From Oxalobacter formigenes (lineage in GTDB: Bacteria > Pseudomonadota > Gammaproteobacteria > Burkholderiales > Burkholderiaceae_D), in the NCBI RefSeq assembly GCF_027158485.1, contig NZ_JAMKYJ010000004.1: 64,000 nucleotides of DNA. One strand, 5' to 3'. Positions within the stretch are counted from its first letter, which is position 1, and the number at the start of each line of letters is the position of its first letter. Below, in pieces: positions 1-7,654 of the stretch. A model generated the notes under the pieces. The model searched no databases, was not told where the DNA came from, and worked only from the letters and a program-made list of their open reading frames with translations. Made by a program: the position numbers and the translations under genes.

Positions 1-1
1 T

Positions 2-148
2 GGTGGCCGTCAGGATCATGAAGTCGGCAAGAAACTGGTATACGGCCAATCCGTAACGGATGCCTGTATCGGTTGGGAAGACAGCAGCAAATTGCTGGGT
101 CAACTGGCTGAAACCGTTAAACGTCGCAGGGATGTATTGAAAAAATGA
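2..148 (+). CDS. 3-deoxy-7-phosphoheptulonate (DAHP) synthase, C-terminal end
   Basis: Only the last 48 codons are inside the window; the gene starts upstream of position 1. The visible tail carries the stretch YGQSVTDACIGWEDS, which is the conserved C-terminus of class I (AroF/G/H type) DAHP synthases. These enzymes condense phosphoenolpyruvate and erythrose-4-phosphate in the first step of the shikimate pathway. Which paralogue it is, and which aromatic amino acid inhibits it, cannot be told from this part. A strong hairpin terminator follows the stop codon by 12 bases. Confidence 0.88.
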   Translation, partial: GGRQDHEVGKKLVYGQSVTDACIGWEDSSKLLGQLAETVKRRRDVLKK

Positions 149-160
149 AGAAAATAATCA

Positions 161-192
161 AAGCCGCCTGAATGCAAAAGGCGGCTTTTTTT
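161..192 (+). terminator. Rho-independent terminator after the DAHP synthase gene
   Basis: The stem AAGCCGCC (161-168) pairs with GGCGGCTT (180-187) around an 11-base loop and runs into a T tract ending at 192. It lies between the convergent DAHP synthase gene and yajQ. The opposite strand lacks a good T run, so it mainly serves the plus-strand gene. Confidence 0.85.
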
Positions 193-676
193 AATCGCGG
201 AAATTGTTGAAGTCCAGTGGCAGGTCGGCCACTTCCTTGCGGAGCATGGCCATCGTCGATTGCAGGTCATCCCGTTTGGCTCCGGCAACGCGAACCGCAT
301 CGCCCTGAATGCTGGCCTGGACTTTCAGTTTGCTGTCCTTGACCAGTTTGACGATTTTTTTGGCACTGTCACCCTGAATGCCATTTTTGATGGTAACGAC
401 CTGTTTGACCTTGTCGCCACTGATTTTTTCGATTTTGCCTTCGTCCATGAAGCGGATATCGACCTTGCGTTTGGTCATTTTATTGTTCAGGACATCCTTG
501 ACCTGACCCAGCTGGAATTCGGAATCGGCAAAAACAGTCAACTCATGTTCTTTTTGATCAACACGGGCATCACTGCCCCTGAAATCGAAACGGGTGCCGA
601 TTTCCTTGTTGGCCTGATCGACGGCGTTGTGGACTTCAACCATGTTGGCTTCGGAAACTACATCAAAAGATGGCAT
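191..676 (-). CDS. yajQ: YajQ family nucleotide-binding protein (DUF520)
   Basis: The 161-residue protein begins MPSFDVVSEANMVEV and matches the length and conserved N-terminus of the YajQ family. These are small cytosolic proteins with two ferredoxin-like domains that bind nucleotides; some members bind cyclic di-GMP and act as effectors. The ATG at 676 is chosen over an in-frame start at 715 because it has an AAAGGA ribosome binding site at the right distance and gives the family N-terminus. It is transcribed away from murB and converges on the DAHP synthase gene. The family assignment is firm; ligand and role in this organism are unknown. Confidence 0.93.
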   Translation of the reverse strand: MPSFDVVSEANMVEVHNAVDQANKEIGTRFDFRGSDARVDQKEHELTVFADSEFQLGQVKDVLNNKMTKRKVDIRFMDEGKIEKISGDKVKQVVTIKNGIQGDSAKKIVKLVKDSKLKVQASIQGDAVRVAGAKRDDLQSTMAMLRKEVADLPLDFNNFRD

Positions 677-723
677 AGCGATCCTTTCGTTTATTTTCTC
701 GACAGAAGACGTCAATAGTCATT

Positions 724-752
724 AAGATAGTAAAGTCTATTGTATCGGACAA
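724..752 (-). promoter_or_regulatory. Candidate sigma70 promoter for yajQ
   Basis: On the minus strand TTGTCC (752-747) and TATCTT (729-724) are separated by 17 bases, upstream of the yajQ start at 676. Both hexamers are imperfect, so this is a prediction only. Confidence 0.45.
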
Positions 753-806
753 AATACTGAACGGCTACCTTCTGCGTCCTGACCCCGTTACCCATTTACG
801 AAACTC

Positions 807-1835
807 ATGAACTCCATGCCTTCCCTGCAACACGATTTTTCACTTCGTTCCTTCAATACTTTCGGCATCGATGCAAATGCGTCGTCTTATCTGGAGATAA
901 CGTCTTCCGATGATCTGTTTCAGGTTTTCAACAATCCGGAACTGATGTCGCAGCCGCGGCTGGTGATCGGTGGGGGCAGCAATCTGCTTTTGACGGACCA
1001 TTTTTCAGGACTTGTCCTGCGTATGGCAATGAAGGGAATGAACGTCGAGCGGGAAGATGCCGATGCGGTTTATGTCCGCGCGGCAGCCGGTGAAAAATGG
1101 CATGATCTCGTGAGCTGGACACTGGAACAGGGATATGGTGGTCTGGAAAATCTTTCATGGATTCCCGGAACGGTCGGGGCGGCGCCTGTACAGAATATCG
1201 GTGCCTACGGTTCCGAATTGAAGGATTGTTTCCATTCTCTGAAGGCGTTCGATTTCAGGGGTGGAAAAGTCGTCGAACTCAGCAAGTCCGATTGCCAGTT
1301 CGCCTATCGGCACAGTATTTTCAAGACTGATTTCAAGGACCGGTTCATCATTCTCGATGTCTGTTTCGCGTTGCCGAAGGCATGGAAACCCAATGTGGCG
1401 TATGCCGAGGTGGATAAAGAACTCGCTGCCCGAAAAATGGCCAATCCCACAGCAGCTGACATCAGCAGAGTGATTATCGATATCCGGCAACGCAAATTGC
1501 CCGATCCGGCAGTCACTGGAAACGCAGGCAGTTTCTTCAAAAATCCGACAGTTGAAGCGGAAAAACTGCTGGAACTGAAAAAAGACTATCCTGCCATGCC
1601 GTCCTATGAACAGCCTGACGGCACTTACCGGCTGGCGGCTGGCTGGTTGATCGACCAGTGCGGCTGGAAGGGCAAACACTATGGCAATGCAGGGGTTTGC
1701 GAAACACAGGCGCTGGTGCTGGTCAATCGGGGGAATGCCTCCGGCAAGGAAATTGCCGAACTCTCCGAGGCGATAAAAAAAGACGTTTTCGACACATTCG
1801 GGATCAGGCTGGAACCGGAACCGGTTTTCGTCTGA
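807..1835 (+). CDS. murB: UDP-N-acetylenolpyruvoylglucosamine reductase
   Basis: MurB reduces UDP-GlcNAc-enolpyruvate to UDP-MurNAc with NADPH and FAD in the cytoplasm, the second committed step of peptidoglycan precursor synthesis. The 342-residue protein shows the FAD-binding motif GGGSNLLLTD near residue 55, the IPGTVGAAPVQNIGAYG stretch, RHSIFK, and GNAGSFFKNP carrying the catalytic serine. Length and the final EPEPVFV match the E. coli-type (type I) subfamily. It lies outside the dcw cluster, alone on its strand, and its stop directly abuts the stop of the convergent mtnA. The first ATG at 807 is kept; an ATG four codons in (816) is possible. Confidence 0.96.
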   Translation: MNSMPSLQHDFSLRSFNTFGIDANASSYLEITSSDDLFQVFNNPELMSQPRLVIGGGSNLLLTDHFSGLVLRMAMKGMNVEREDADAVYVRAAAGEKWHDLVSWTLEQGYGGLENLSWIPGTVGAAPVQNIGAYGSELKDCFHSLKAFDFRGGKVVELSKSDCQFAYRHSIFKTDFKDRFIILDVCFALPKAWKPNVAYAEVDKELAARKMANPTAADISRVIIDIRQRKLPDPAVTGNAGSFFKNPTVEAEKLLELKKDYPAMPSYEQPDGTYRLAAGWLIDQCGWKGKHYGNAGVCETQALVLVNRGNASGKEIAELSEAIKKDVFDTFGIRLEPEPVFV

Positions 1836-2894
1836 TCATTGATTCTTTTTGACGAAGTCGGCCAGCTCGCCAGCTGTCAGTGTGGTGTTATCGACGATTC
1901 CTTTTTCCGTGATCAGCGCGGTAACCAGTTCTGCCGGTGTGACGTCGAATGCGGGATTACGGATCGAAACGCCTTCCGGCGCCCAGTGGCAATCCCTGAA
2001 ACCTTTTATTTCATCGACAGGACGTTCCTCGATGGGTATTTCTTCGCCTGTCGCCAGAGACAGATCGATAGTGGAAAGCGGACAGGCGACGTAAAAAGGA
2101 ATATTGTGCCGTTTTGCGAGTACGGCGACCATATAGGTGCCGATTTTATTGGCGACGTCGCCATTGGCAGCCACCCTGTCGGTTCCGACGACGACAGCAT
2201 CGATTTCGCCCCGGCTCATCAGATGGCCGGACATGTTGTCCGTGATGAGTGTCACCGGTATGTTTTCCTGAACCATTTCCCACGCCGTCAGACGTGCACC
2301 TTGCAAAAAAGGCCGTGTTTCATCGGCGAAAACGGAAATGCGCTTGCCCGCTTCGACAGCGGAACGGAAAACGCCGAGAGCGGTGCCATGGCCTGCCGTT
2401 GCGAGAGCTCCGGCATTGCAGTGGGTCAGAACACGTGAACCATCCGGCAAGAGAGACGCGCCGTATTCGCCCATTGCCCGGTTGATCCGGATATCTTCTT
2501 CAAGAATTTCGTGCGCCGTGCCAAGGAAAATATCGGCCAGTTCCGGCTGGTTTTTAGCCTGATGGGTTTCCCACAGTTTTCTCATCCTGTCCAACGCCCA
2601 GAAGAGATTGACGGCAGTCGGTCGACTGGCCGCCAGAGCCTTGAAACCTTCTTCAAGAGAGGTGGAGAAAACGTTTGACGCTTCATTTTTTCGCAGAATC
2701 GCTTCAAGCGCGACTCCATAAGCGGCCGCAACACCGATGGCGGGAGCACCTCTGACAACCATGTCACGAATGGCCTTGGCGACACTTTGCGCAGAATCGC
2801 ACGCGATGTATTCGATGCGATGTGGCAGGATACGCTGATCGATCATTTCGATAGCGCTGCCGTTCCAGCGCAGGGTTTCAACATGATTGCCCAT
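1836..2894 (-). CDS. mtnA: S-methyl-5-thioribose-1-phosphate isomerase
   Basis: MtnA isomerises 5-methylthioribose-1-phosphate to 5-methylthioribulose-1-phosphate. The 352-residue protein has RGAPAIGVAAAYG near residue 50, THCNAGALATAGHGT with the catalytic cysteine, and VVGTDRVAANGDVANKIGT with the catalytic aspartate, which separates true MtnA from eIF2B-like relatives. The ATG at 2894 is preferred to the in-frame start at 2921, because a GGGGAG site sits just upstream and the longer form would overlap apt. It is the last gene of mtnP-aldolase-apt-mtnA, six bases after apt. With MtnP upstream the substrate is made by phosphorolysis, so no kinase is needed. Confidence 0.95.
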   Translation of the reverse strand: MGNHVETLRWNGSAIEMIDQRILPHRIEYIACDSAQSVAKAIRDMVVRGAPAIGVAAAYGVALEAILRKNEASNVFSTSLEEGFKALAASRPTAVNLFWALDRMRKLWETHQAKNQPELADIFLGTAHEILEEDIRINRAMGEYGASLLPDGSRVLTHCNAGALATAGHGTALGVFRSAVEAGKRISVFADETRPFLQGARLTAWEMVQENIPVTLITDNMSGHLMSRGEIDAVVVGTDRVAANGDVANKIGTYMVAVLAKRHNIPFYVACPLSTIDLSLATGEEIPIEERPVDEIKGFRDCHWAPEGVSIRNPAFDVTPAELVTALITEKGIVDNTTLTAGELADFVKKNQ

Positions 2895-2899
2895 CTGGT

Positions 2900-3427
2900 T
2901 TACTCCCCGTCGAAAGCGCAAAGGGCGAAAGTGGAACAGCCCAGTTTCTCCAGCAGTTTGTCACCTTTCAGTTCGGGCAGATTGACGAGAAAAGCGCATT
3001 CCACCACTTCGCCGCCACATTTCCGGATCAGCTTGATGGCCGCCTCCGCCGTTCCGCCTGTTGCAATAAGGTCGTCTACCAGCAGAATCCGGTCGCCCGG
3101 CATGATGGCGTCGGTATGGACCTCAATGGTACTCGTTCCATACTCGAGATCATAACTTTCTTCCAGTGTTTCGCAGGGCAGTTTGCCTTTTTTGCGGATG
3201 AGAACCAGCCCGGCATCCAGACAGTAGGCAAGAGGTGCCCCCAGAAGAAACCCTCGGGATTCAATCACGGCGATGCGGTCGATTTTCAGGTCTTTATATT
3301 GTTCAACGAGTTGATTGACAGCGGCTTTCAACCCTTCCGGATTATGCAACAGTGTTGTGATATCACGGAACTGGACGCCTTTTTTGGGATAGTCGGGAAT
3401 GGTGCGGATGTAATCGGTCAATGACAT
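2900..3427 (-). CDS. apt: Adenine phosphoribosyltransferase
   Basis: Apt turns adenine and PRPP into AMP. The 175-residue protein has the usual family length, the N-terminus DYPKKGVQFRDITTLL, and the PRPP-binding motif ILLVDDLIATGGTAEAA in the last third. It is the third gene of the MTA salvage operon, 23 bases after the aldolase gene and 5 bases before mtnA. The position makes sense because MtnP, encoded two genes upstream, releases adenine from methylthioadenosine. Apt here therefore probably recycles that adenine as well as serving general purine salvage. The Shine-Dalgarno sequence is weak. Confidence 0.95.
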   Translation of the reverse strand: MSLTDYIRTIPDYPKKGVQFRDITTLLHNPEGLKAAVNQLVEQYKDLKIDRIAVIESRGFLLGAPLAYCLDAGLVLIRKKGKLPCETLEESYDLEYGTSTIEVHTDAIMPGDRILLVDDLIATGGTAEAAIKLIRKCGGEVVECAFLVNLPELKGDKLLEKLGCSTFALCAFDGE

Positions 3428-3450
3428 TTTTCGGTTCTCTGGCTGGTGGT

Positions 3451-4131
3451 TTATTTTTTGAAATAATCGCGGAATTTTTCGTGAACGGCACTCATCTGTT
3501 TTTCGGACAGAATTTTCAGATGGCCGGTTTGCAGTATGCGCCAGTATTGTTCACATAAGGATTCCACTTCGATGGCGATTGCCATCGCATGTTCGAGGTT
3601 ATGACCCAGTGCGAGCATGCCGTGATGGGCAAGCAGGCAGGCATACCGGTTTTCAAGGCAATCCAGTGCACTGTCCGAGAGTTCCTGTGAGCCGAACAGG
3701 GCATATGGTGCGCAGGGGATCGTGTTGCCGCCGGTTACGGCAATCATGTAATGAAAGGGCGGGACTTCAAGCTGCAAGCACGCCAGTGTAGTCGCGAACG
3801 GTGAGTGAGTGTGCATTATGGCATGAATTTCCGGACGAGAATCGTAAATGTCCCGGTGCATCCGCCATTCACTGCTGGGTTTGCCACCTTCGACGGTTTC
3901 ACCCGACATGTTCATGAGACAGATGGACTCCGGTGTCATTTTTTCGGGATCGATGCCGCTTGGCGTGACCAGAAAACTGTCTGAACCCTTGAACGTCGTT
4001 TCGCATCGTGCACTGATGTTGCCGCAGGAACCGCGATTCATGCCAATGGATACGAGGCGTTGACTGGCTTCGACAATTTGCGATGCCTTTTCTTTATCCG
4101 TGCCTGAAAGCGAGACAGATCGGGTTGCCAT
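3451..4131 (-). CDS. Class II aldolase, FucA-like; probable 5-methylthioribulose-1-phosphate aldolase
   Basis: The 226-residue protein belongs to the class II aldolase/adducin family. Visible motifs are GNIS (residues 37-40), TPSG (56-59), PSSEW (85-89) with the Glu88 that aligns with the FucA catalytic glutamate, HTH (107-109) and HHG (169-171), which supply zinc-binding histidines. Relatives include fuculose-phosphate aldolase, MtnB dehydratase and the Ald2 aldolases of the anaerobic MTA shunt. Lying between mtnP and mtnA/apt, its substrate is very likely methylthioribulose-1-phosphate. No mtnC or mtnD is in the window, so aldol cleavage to DHAP and methylthioacetaldehyde is preferred over the MtnB dehydratase reaction. 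This is inference. A GTG at 4134 is an alternative start; the start overlaps the mtnP stop as TGATG. Confidence 0.82.
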   Translation of the reverse strand: MATRSVSLSGTDKEKASQIVEASQRLVSIGMNRGSCGNISARCETTFKGSDSFLVTPSGIDPEKMTPESICLMNMSGETVEGGKPSSEWRMHRDIYDSRPEIHAIMHTHSPFATTLACLQLEVPPFHYMIAVTGGNTIPCAPYALFGSQELSDSALDCLENRYACLLAHHGMLALGHNLEHAMAIAIEVESLCEQYWRILQTGHLKILSEKQMSAVHEKFRDYFKK

Positions 4132-5003
4132 CACGGTTTTCCGTTTTTGAAAACGCGACCGGCCACTGCACTGAGCTTCAAGACGATTTCGGGGTCTCTG
4201 GAAGCAGGTGGCGTGATGATGGCATTATCCAGCGCGAAGCGACATGAACAGGCTGGCGCCGATGAATCGGAATGAATACGGGGTATGATGTTCTTCAGAA
4301 GGGTTTGTGCATTGGCTGCATTTTCAGACAGGGTTTTGATAATTTGTTGCGTCGTGACATGATCATGTTCGGGATGCCAGCAGTCATAGTCCGTGACCAT
4401 CGCAATGCTCGTGTAGCACATCTCCGCTTCACGGGCCAGTTTGGCTTCGGGAATATTGGTCATCCCGATAACGTCGCAGTTCAGGCTCCGGTACATTTCC
4501 GATTCGGCACAAGTCGAAAACTGGGGGCCTTCCATCGCCAGATACGTTCCGCCCAAGACGGTGTCGATACCGATTTCCTGTGCGGTCTGATGAATGAGAT
4601 CCGAAAGGCGGGAGCAAGTCGGATGAGCCATCGCCACGTGAGCGACACAACCGCGTCCGAAGAACGACCGTTCACGGGATATCGTCCGGTCGATGTATTG
4701 ATCGACGATGACGAAGGTGCCGGGTCTGAGGTTTTCTTTCAGTGAACCGACTGCACTGACGGAAATGATGTCGGTCACGCCCACTCTTTTCAAAACGTCG
4801 ATGTTGGCGCGGTAATTGATGTCGGTGGGGGACAATATGTGACCGCGCCCATGCCGTGGCAGGAAAACCAGTTGCTGTCCGTTGAGCTGTCCGAACAATA
4901 ATTCGTCGGAAGGAGCACCGAAAGGGGATGCTATTGCTTCCCAGTGTTTGTCCGCAAGCCCTTCAAGCTGGTAGATGCCGCTGCCGCCAATGATGCCGAT
5001 CAT
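4131..5003 (-). CDS. mtnP: 5'-methylthioadenosine phosphorylase
   Basis: MtnP cleaves 5'-methylthioadenosine, the by-product of polyamine and other SAM-dependent reactions, to adenine and methylthioribose-1-phosphate. The 290-residue protein starts MIGIIGGSGIYQLEGL and shows RHGRGH, NYRANI and the phosphorylase signature TDYDCWHPEHDHVT, whose aspartates recognise the 6-amino group of adenine. That favours MTA phosphorylase over the methylthioinosine enzyme. It is the first gene of a four-gene minus-strand operon with the aldolase, apt and mtnA. An AGCAGGA ribosome binding site precedes the ATG. A short palindrome lies 31-46 bases upstream of the start. Confidence 0.93.
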   Translation of the reverse strand: MIGIIGGSGIYQLEGLADKHWEAIASPFGAPSDELLFGQLNGQQLVFLPRHGRGHILSPTDINYRANIDVLKRVGVTDIISVSAVGSLKENLRPGTFVIVDQYIDRTISRERSFFGRGCVAHVAMAHPTCSRLSDLIHQTAQEIGIDTVLGGTYLAMEGPQFSTCAESEMYRSLNCDVIGMTNIPEAKLAREAEMCYTSIAMVTDYDCWHPEHDHVTTQQIIKTLSENAANAQTLLKNIIPRIHSDSSAPACSCRFALDNAIITPPASRDPEIVLKLSAVAGRVFKNGKP

Positions 5004-5033
5004 GTGTATTCCTGCTGGTTGTCATTTTCAGAC

Positions 5034-5049
5034 GTCATTATTGAATGAC
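5034..5049. promoter_or_regulatory. Palindrome upstream of the MTA salvage operon
   Basis: GTCATT (5034-5039) and AATGAC (5044-5049) form a perfect inverted repeat with a 4-base spacer, upstream of mtnP. It could be a small operator or chance in an AT-rich gap. No known regulator consensus was matched. Confidence 0.3.
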
Positions 5050-5110
5050 AGAAATGATTATGCAAGCTTTCAGGAATGCATGCCGGGATGGCAAGAGGAT
5101 AATTTCCCGT

Positions 5111-5153
5111 AAAAAAAGCGGCTTTAATCCCAGTCAGGATAAAAACCGCTTTT
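5111..5153 (-). terminator. Rho-independent terminator after argG
   Basis: Read on the minus strand, AAAAGCGG (5153-5146) pairs with CCGCTTTT (5121-5114), with an inner ATCC/GGAT helix, and is followed by a run of T to 5111. It begins 20 bases after the argG stop and separates argG from mtnP. Confidence 0.8.
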
Positions 5154-5173
5154 ACAGGATGCCGGAACGTTTC

Positions 5174-6397
5174 TTATTTCTGGCGAGCTTTTGCTGCAAT
5201 GCGCAGGCGCAGAGCATTCAGTTTGATGAAGCCAGCCGCGTCTTTCTGGTCGTATGCACCGGCATCGTCTTCAAAAGTCGCGATGGTCGAGTCGAACAGG
5301 GAATCGGACTTGGAATCACGGCCGACAACGATGACGTTGCCCTTGTACAGTTTCAGGCGGACAGTACCGTTGACGTGTTCCTGTGTATGGTCGATCAGTT
5401 TTTGCAGGGCGACACGTTCAGGAGCCCACCAGTAACCGTTATAGATCATCGAGGCGTAACGTGGCATCAGGTCGTCTTTCAGATGGGCGACTTCACGATC
5501 CAGCGTCAGGGATTCGATGGCTCTGTGAGCGGTCAGGATGATGGTGCCTCCCGGGGTTTCGTAGCAGCCACGGGACTTCATGCCGACGTAACGGTTTTCG
5601 ACCAGATCCAGACGGCCGATACCATGTTTTCCGCCAAGGCGGTTCAGTTCGGTCAAAACGCTTGCTGCCGACATGCGTTTGCCGTTGATGGCAACGATAT
5701 CGCCTTTTTCGAATTCAACGTCAATGTATTCTGGCTGATCCGGTGCTTCTTCAGGGCTGACTGTCCAGCGCCACATGGAGGTTTCCGGTTCGGCGTTGGG
5801 ATCTTCCAGATGTCTGCCTTCGTAGCTGATGTGCAGCAGGTTGGCATCCATCGAATAAGGTGCGCCGCCCTGTTTGTGTTTCATGTCGATTTCGATCCCG
5901 GCGTCTTCTGCGTATTTCAGCAGTTTTTCACGGGACAGAAGATCCCATTCACGCCATGGGGCGATGATCTTGATGTTCGGCATCAGGGCGTATGCGCCCA
6001 GTTCGAAACGGACCTGATCGTTACCCTTGCCGGTTGCGCCATGAGCGATCGCGTCTGCACCGGTTTCACGGGCGATTTCGATCAGTCTTTTTGCGATCAG
6101 CGGACGGGCGATACTGGTGCCCAGCAGATATTCACCTTCATAAATCGTATTGGCCCTGAACATCGGGAACACGAAGTCGCGAACGAATTCCTCACGCAGG
6201 TCGTCAATGAAAATGTTTTCAGGTTTGATACCGAATTTAAGGGCTTTCTGACGGGCCGGGTCGAGTTCTTCGCCCTGTCCGAGATCGGCTGTGAAGGTGA
6301 CCACTTCACATTGGTATGTGTCTTGCAGCCATTTCAGGATGACCGAGGTATCCAGACCGCCAGAATAGGCCAGGACAACTTTTTTAATGTCGCTCAT
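5174..6397 (-). CDS. argG: Argininosuccinate synthase
   Basis: ArgG joins citrulline and aspartate with ATP to form argininosuccinate in arginine synthesis. The 407-residue protein begins with the N-type ATP pyrophosphatase loop AYSGGLDTS (residues 10-18) and contains the conserved GATGKGNDQVRFE stretch. Length agrees with the roughly 400-residue bacterial subfamily. It is downstream of argF on the same strand, 174 bases away, with a hairpin in between and a terminator after its own stop. A 504-codon open frame on the opposite strand is a shadow of this gene. No ArgR box was recognised. Confidence 0.97.
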   Translation of the reverse strand: MSDIKKVVLAYSGGLDTSVILKWLQDTYQCEVVTFTADLGQGEELDPARQKALKFGIKPENIFIDDLREEFVRDFVFPMFRANTIYEGEYLLGTSIARPLIAKRLIEIARETGADAIAHGATGKGNDQVRFELGAYALMPNIKIIAPWREWDLLSREKLLKYAEDAGIEIDMKHKQGGAPYSMDANLLHISYEGRHLEDPNAEPETSMWRWTVSPEEAPDQPEYIDVEFEKGDIVAINGKRMSAASVLTELNRLGGKHGIGRLDLVENRYVGMKSRGCYETPGGTIILTAHRAIESLTLDREVAHLKDDLMPRYASMIYNGYWWAPERVALQKLIDHTQEHVNGTVRLKLYKGNVIVVGRDSKSDSLFDSTIATFEDDAGAYDQKDAAGFIKLNALRLRIAAKARQK

Positions 6398-6539
6398 AGA
6401 GTGTCTTTCGATTGTTTCAGTTTGAAAGGAATCCGGAATTTGAATCTGGAATATCGTTCAGATATAGCAAACTCTCATTTTATGCCGTTTCAGGTAAAAC
6501 GGGAACATGTCAGTGTGGAAAACGCCAGACAAGGAAACA

Positions 6540-6564
6540 CCCTGTCACGCAATGCATGACAGGG
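6540..6564 (-). terminator. Hairpin between argF and argG
   Basis: CCCTGTCA (6540-6547) and TGACAGGG (6557-6564) form a perfect 8-bp stem starting 7 bases after the argF stop. On the minus strand it is followed by TGTTTCCT, a poor T tract. It may be a weak terminator or an mRNA end stabiliser that lowers argG relative to argF. Confidence 0.4.
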
Positions 6565-6571
6565 AAAGGAT

Positions 6572-7489
6572 TTATTCTTCTACCTTGCCTTTGACGAGAT
6601 ATTCAAGCAGGGCTTTCTGGACGTGCAGCCTGTTTTCCGCTTCGTCCCACACAACGGATTGTGGGCCGTCGATGACTTCGGCAGTGACTTCCTCGCCACG
6701 ATGGGCAGGCAGGCAGTGCATGAACAGGGCATCCGGTGCGGCGTGACGCATTTTTTCAGCATCGACGTTCCAGTTGGCGAACGCTTTCTTGCGTACTGCG
6801 TTTTCTTCCTCGAAGCCCATACTGGTCCATACGTCGGTCGTAACCAGATGGGCGCCTTCGCATGCATCTGCGGGGTTGTCGAACTGGGTAAAGTGGCTGT
6901 GATCCGGTGAAACCAGTTTGAAGTCGATGTCGTATCCCCTGGGAGTCGAGACGTTGACGTGGAAGCCGAAAACTTCCGCCGCCTGCAGCCAGGAATACAG
7001 CATGTTATTGGCGTCACCGATCCATGTGACGGTTTTGCCTTTGATGGAACCCCGATGTTCGATAAAGGTGAAAACGTCGGCAAGTACCTGGCATGGATGG
7101 TGCTCGTTCGTCAAACCGTTGATGACCGGCACGCGTGAATAGGCCGCAAAGCGTTCGATGATTTCATGGCCGAAAGTACGGACCATGATGACGTCGGACA
7201 TGCGGGACATGACCTGTGCCGCATCTTCAATCGGTTCTCCCCTGCCCAACTGGCTGTCGCGTGTGTTGAGGTAAATGGCTGTACCGCCGAGCTGATGCAT
7301 ACCTGCTTCAAAAGAGAGGCGTGTCCTGGTGGAACTTTTCTCGAAAACCATGACAAGCGTACGGTCGAGAAGAGGGTGGTATGGCTCGTAATTCTTGAAC
7401 TTGCGCTTGATAACGTGCGCGCGTTTGATCAGGTGTTCGTATTCAGCCAGAGTTAAATCGGAAAATTGAAGATAGTGTTTGATGGTCAT
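6572..7489 (-). CDS. argF: Ornithine carbamoyltransferase
   Basis: ArgF makes citrulline from ornithine and carbamoyl phosphate, the step before ArgG. The 305-residue protein has the carbamoyl phosphate loop SSTRTR near residue 52, HPCQVLAD, and the ornithine-binding HCLPAHRGEE near the C-terminus. This is the biosynthetic length and arrangement. No other arginine deiminase gene (arcA, arcC) is adjacent, which also supports an anabolic role. It lies upstream of argG on the same strand and has its own leader with a perfect -10 hexamer. Confidence 0.96.
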   Translation of the reverse strand: MTIKHYLQFSDLTLAEYEHLIKRAHVIKRKFKNYEPYHPLLDRTLVMVFEKSSTRTRLSFEAGMHQLGGTAIYLNTRDSQLGRGEPIEDAAQVMSRMSDVIMVRTFGHEIIERFAAYSRVPVINGLTNEHHPCQVLADVFTFIEHRGSIKGKTVTWIGDANNMLYSWLQAAEVFGFHVNVSTPRGYDIDFKLVSPDHSHFTQFDNPADACEGAHLVTTDVWTSMGFEEENAVRKKAFANWNVDAEKMRHAAPDALFMHCLPAHRGEEVTAEVIDGPQSVVWDEAENRLHVQKALLEYLVKGKVEE

Positions 7490-7540
7490 ATACGACTATG
7501 GCAGCTAAAAAGTGTGCTGCGTGAACGTTTTTAATGTTTG

Positions 7541-7546
7541 ATTATA
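7541..7546 (-). promoter_or_regulatory. -10 element upstream of argF
   Basis: A perfect TATAAT on the minus strand (7546-7541) lies 52 bases upstream of the argF start. The matching -35 region is a T-rich stretch with no clear TTGACA. A GCAGC/GCTGC repeat at 7501-7520 lies in the presumed leader. Confidence 0.45.
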
Positions 7547-7597
7547 GTTGATTTTTCGAAATTTTAAAAAAAACGGGGTTTTTGCTCATTTTTTCTG

Positions 7598-7618
7598 GCA
7601 TTTTCAGTCTGAAAATGC
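7598..7618. other. Hairpin in the rsgA-argF gap
   Basis: GCATTTTC (7598-7605) and GAAAATGC (7611-7618) are perfect 8-base arms around a 5-base loop, 36 bases after the rsgA stop. No T tract follows directly on either strand; a T run lies about 20 bases further on the minus strand. It may be part of the rsgA transcript end. Confidence 0.4.
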
Positions 7619-7654
7619 ACGGTTTTCAAAAAAGTCCATTCATGGCAAAAGCTT

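Noticed and set aside
5045..6559. 504-codon open frame on the plus strand opposite argG
   Set aside because: The argG frame on the other strand has full family motifs and length. The antisense frame has no recognisable domain and is open because of codon bias in argG.
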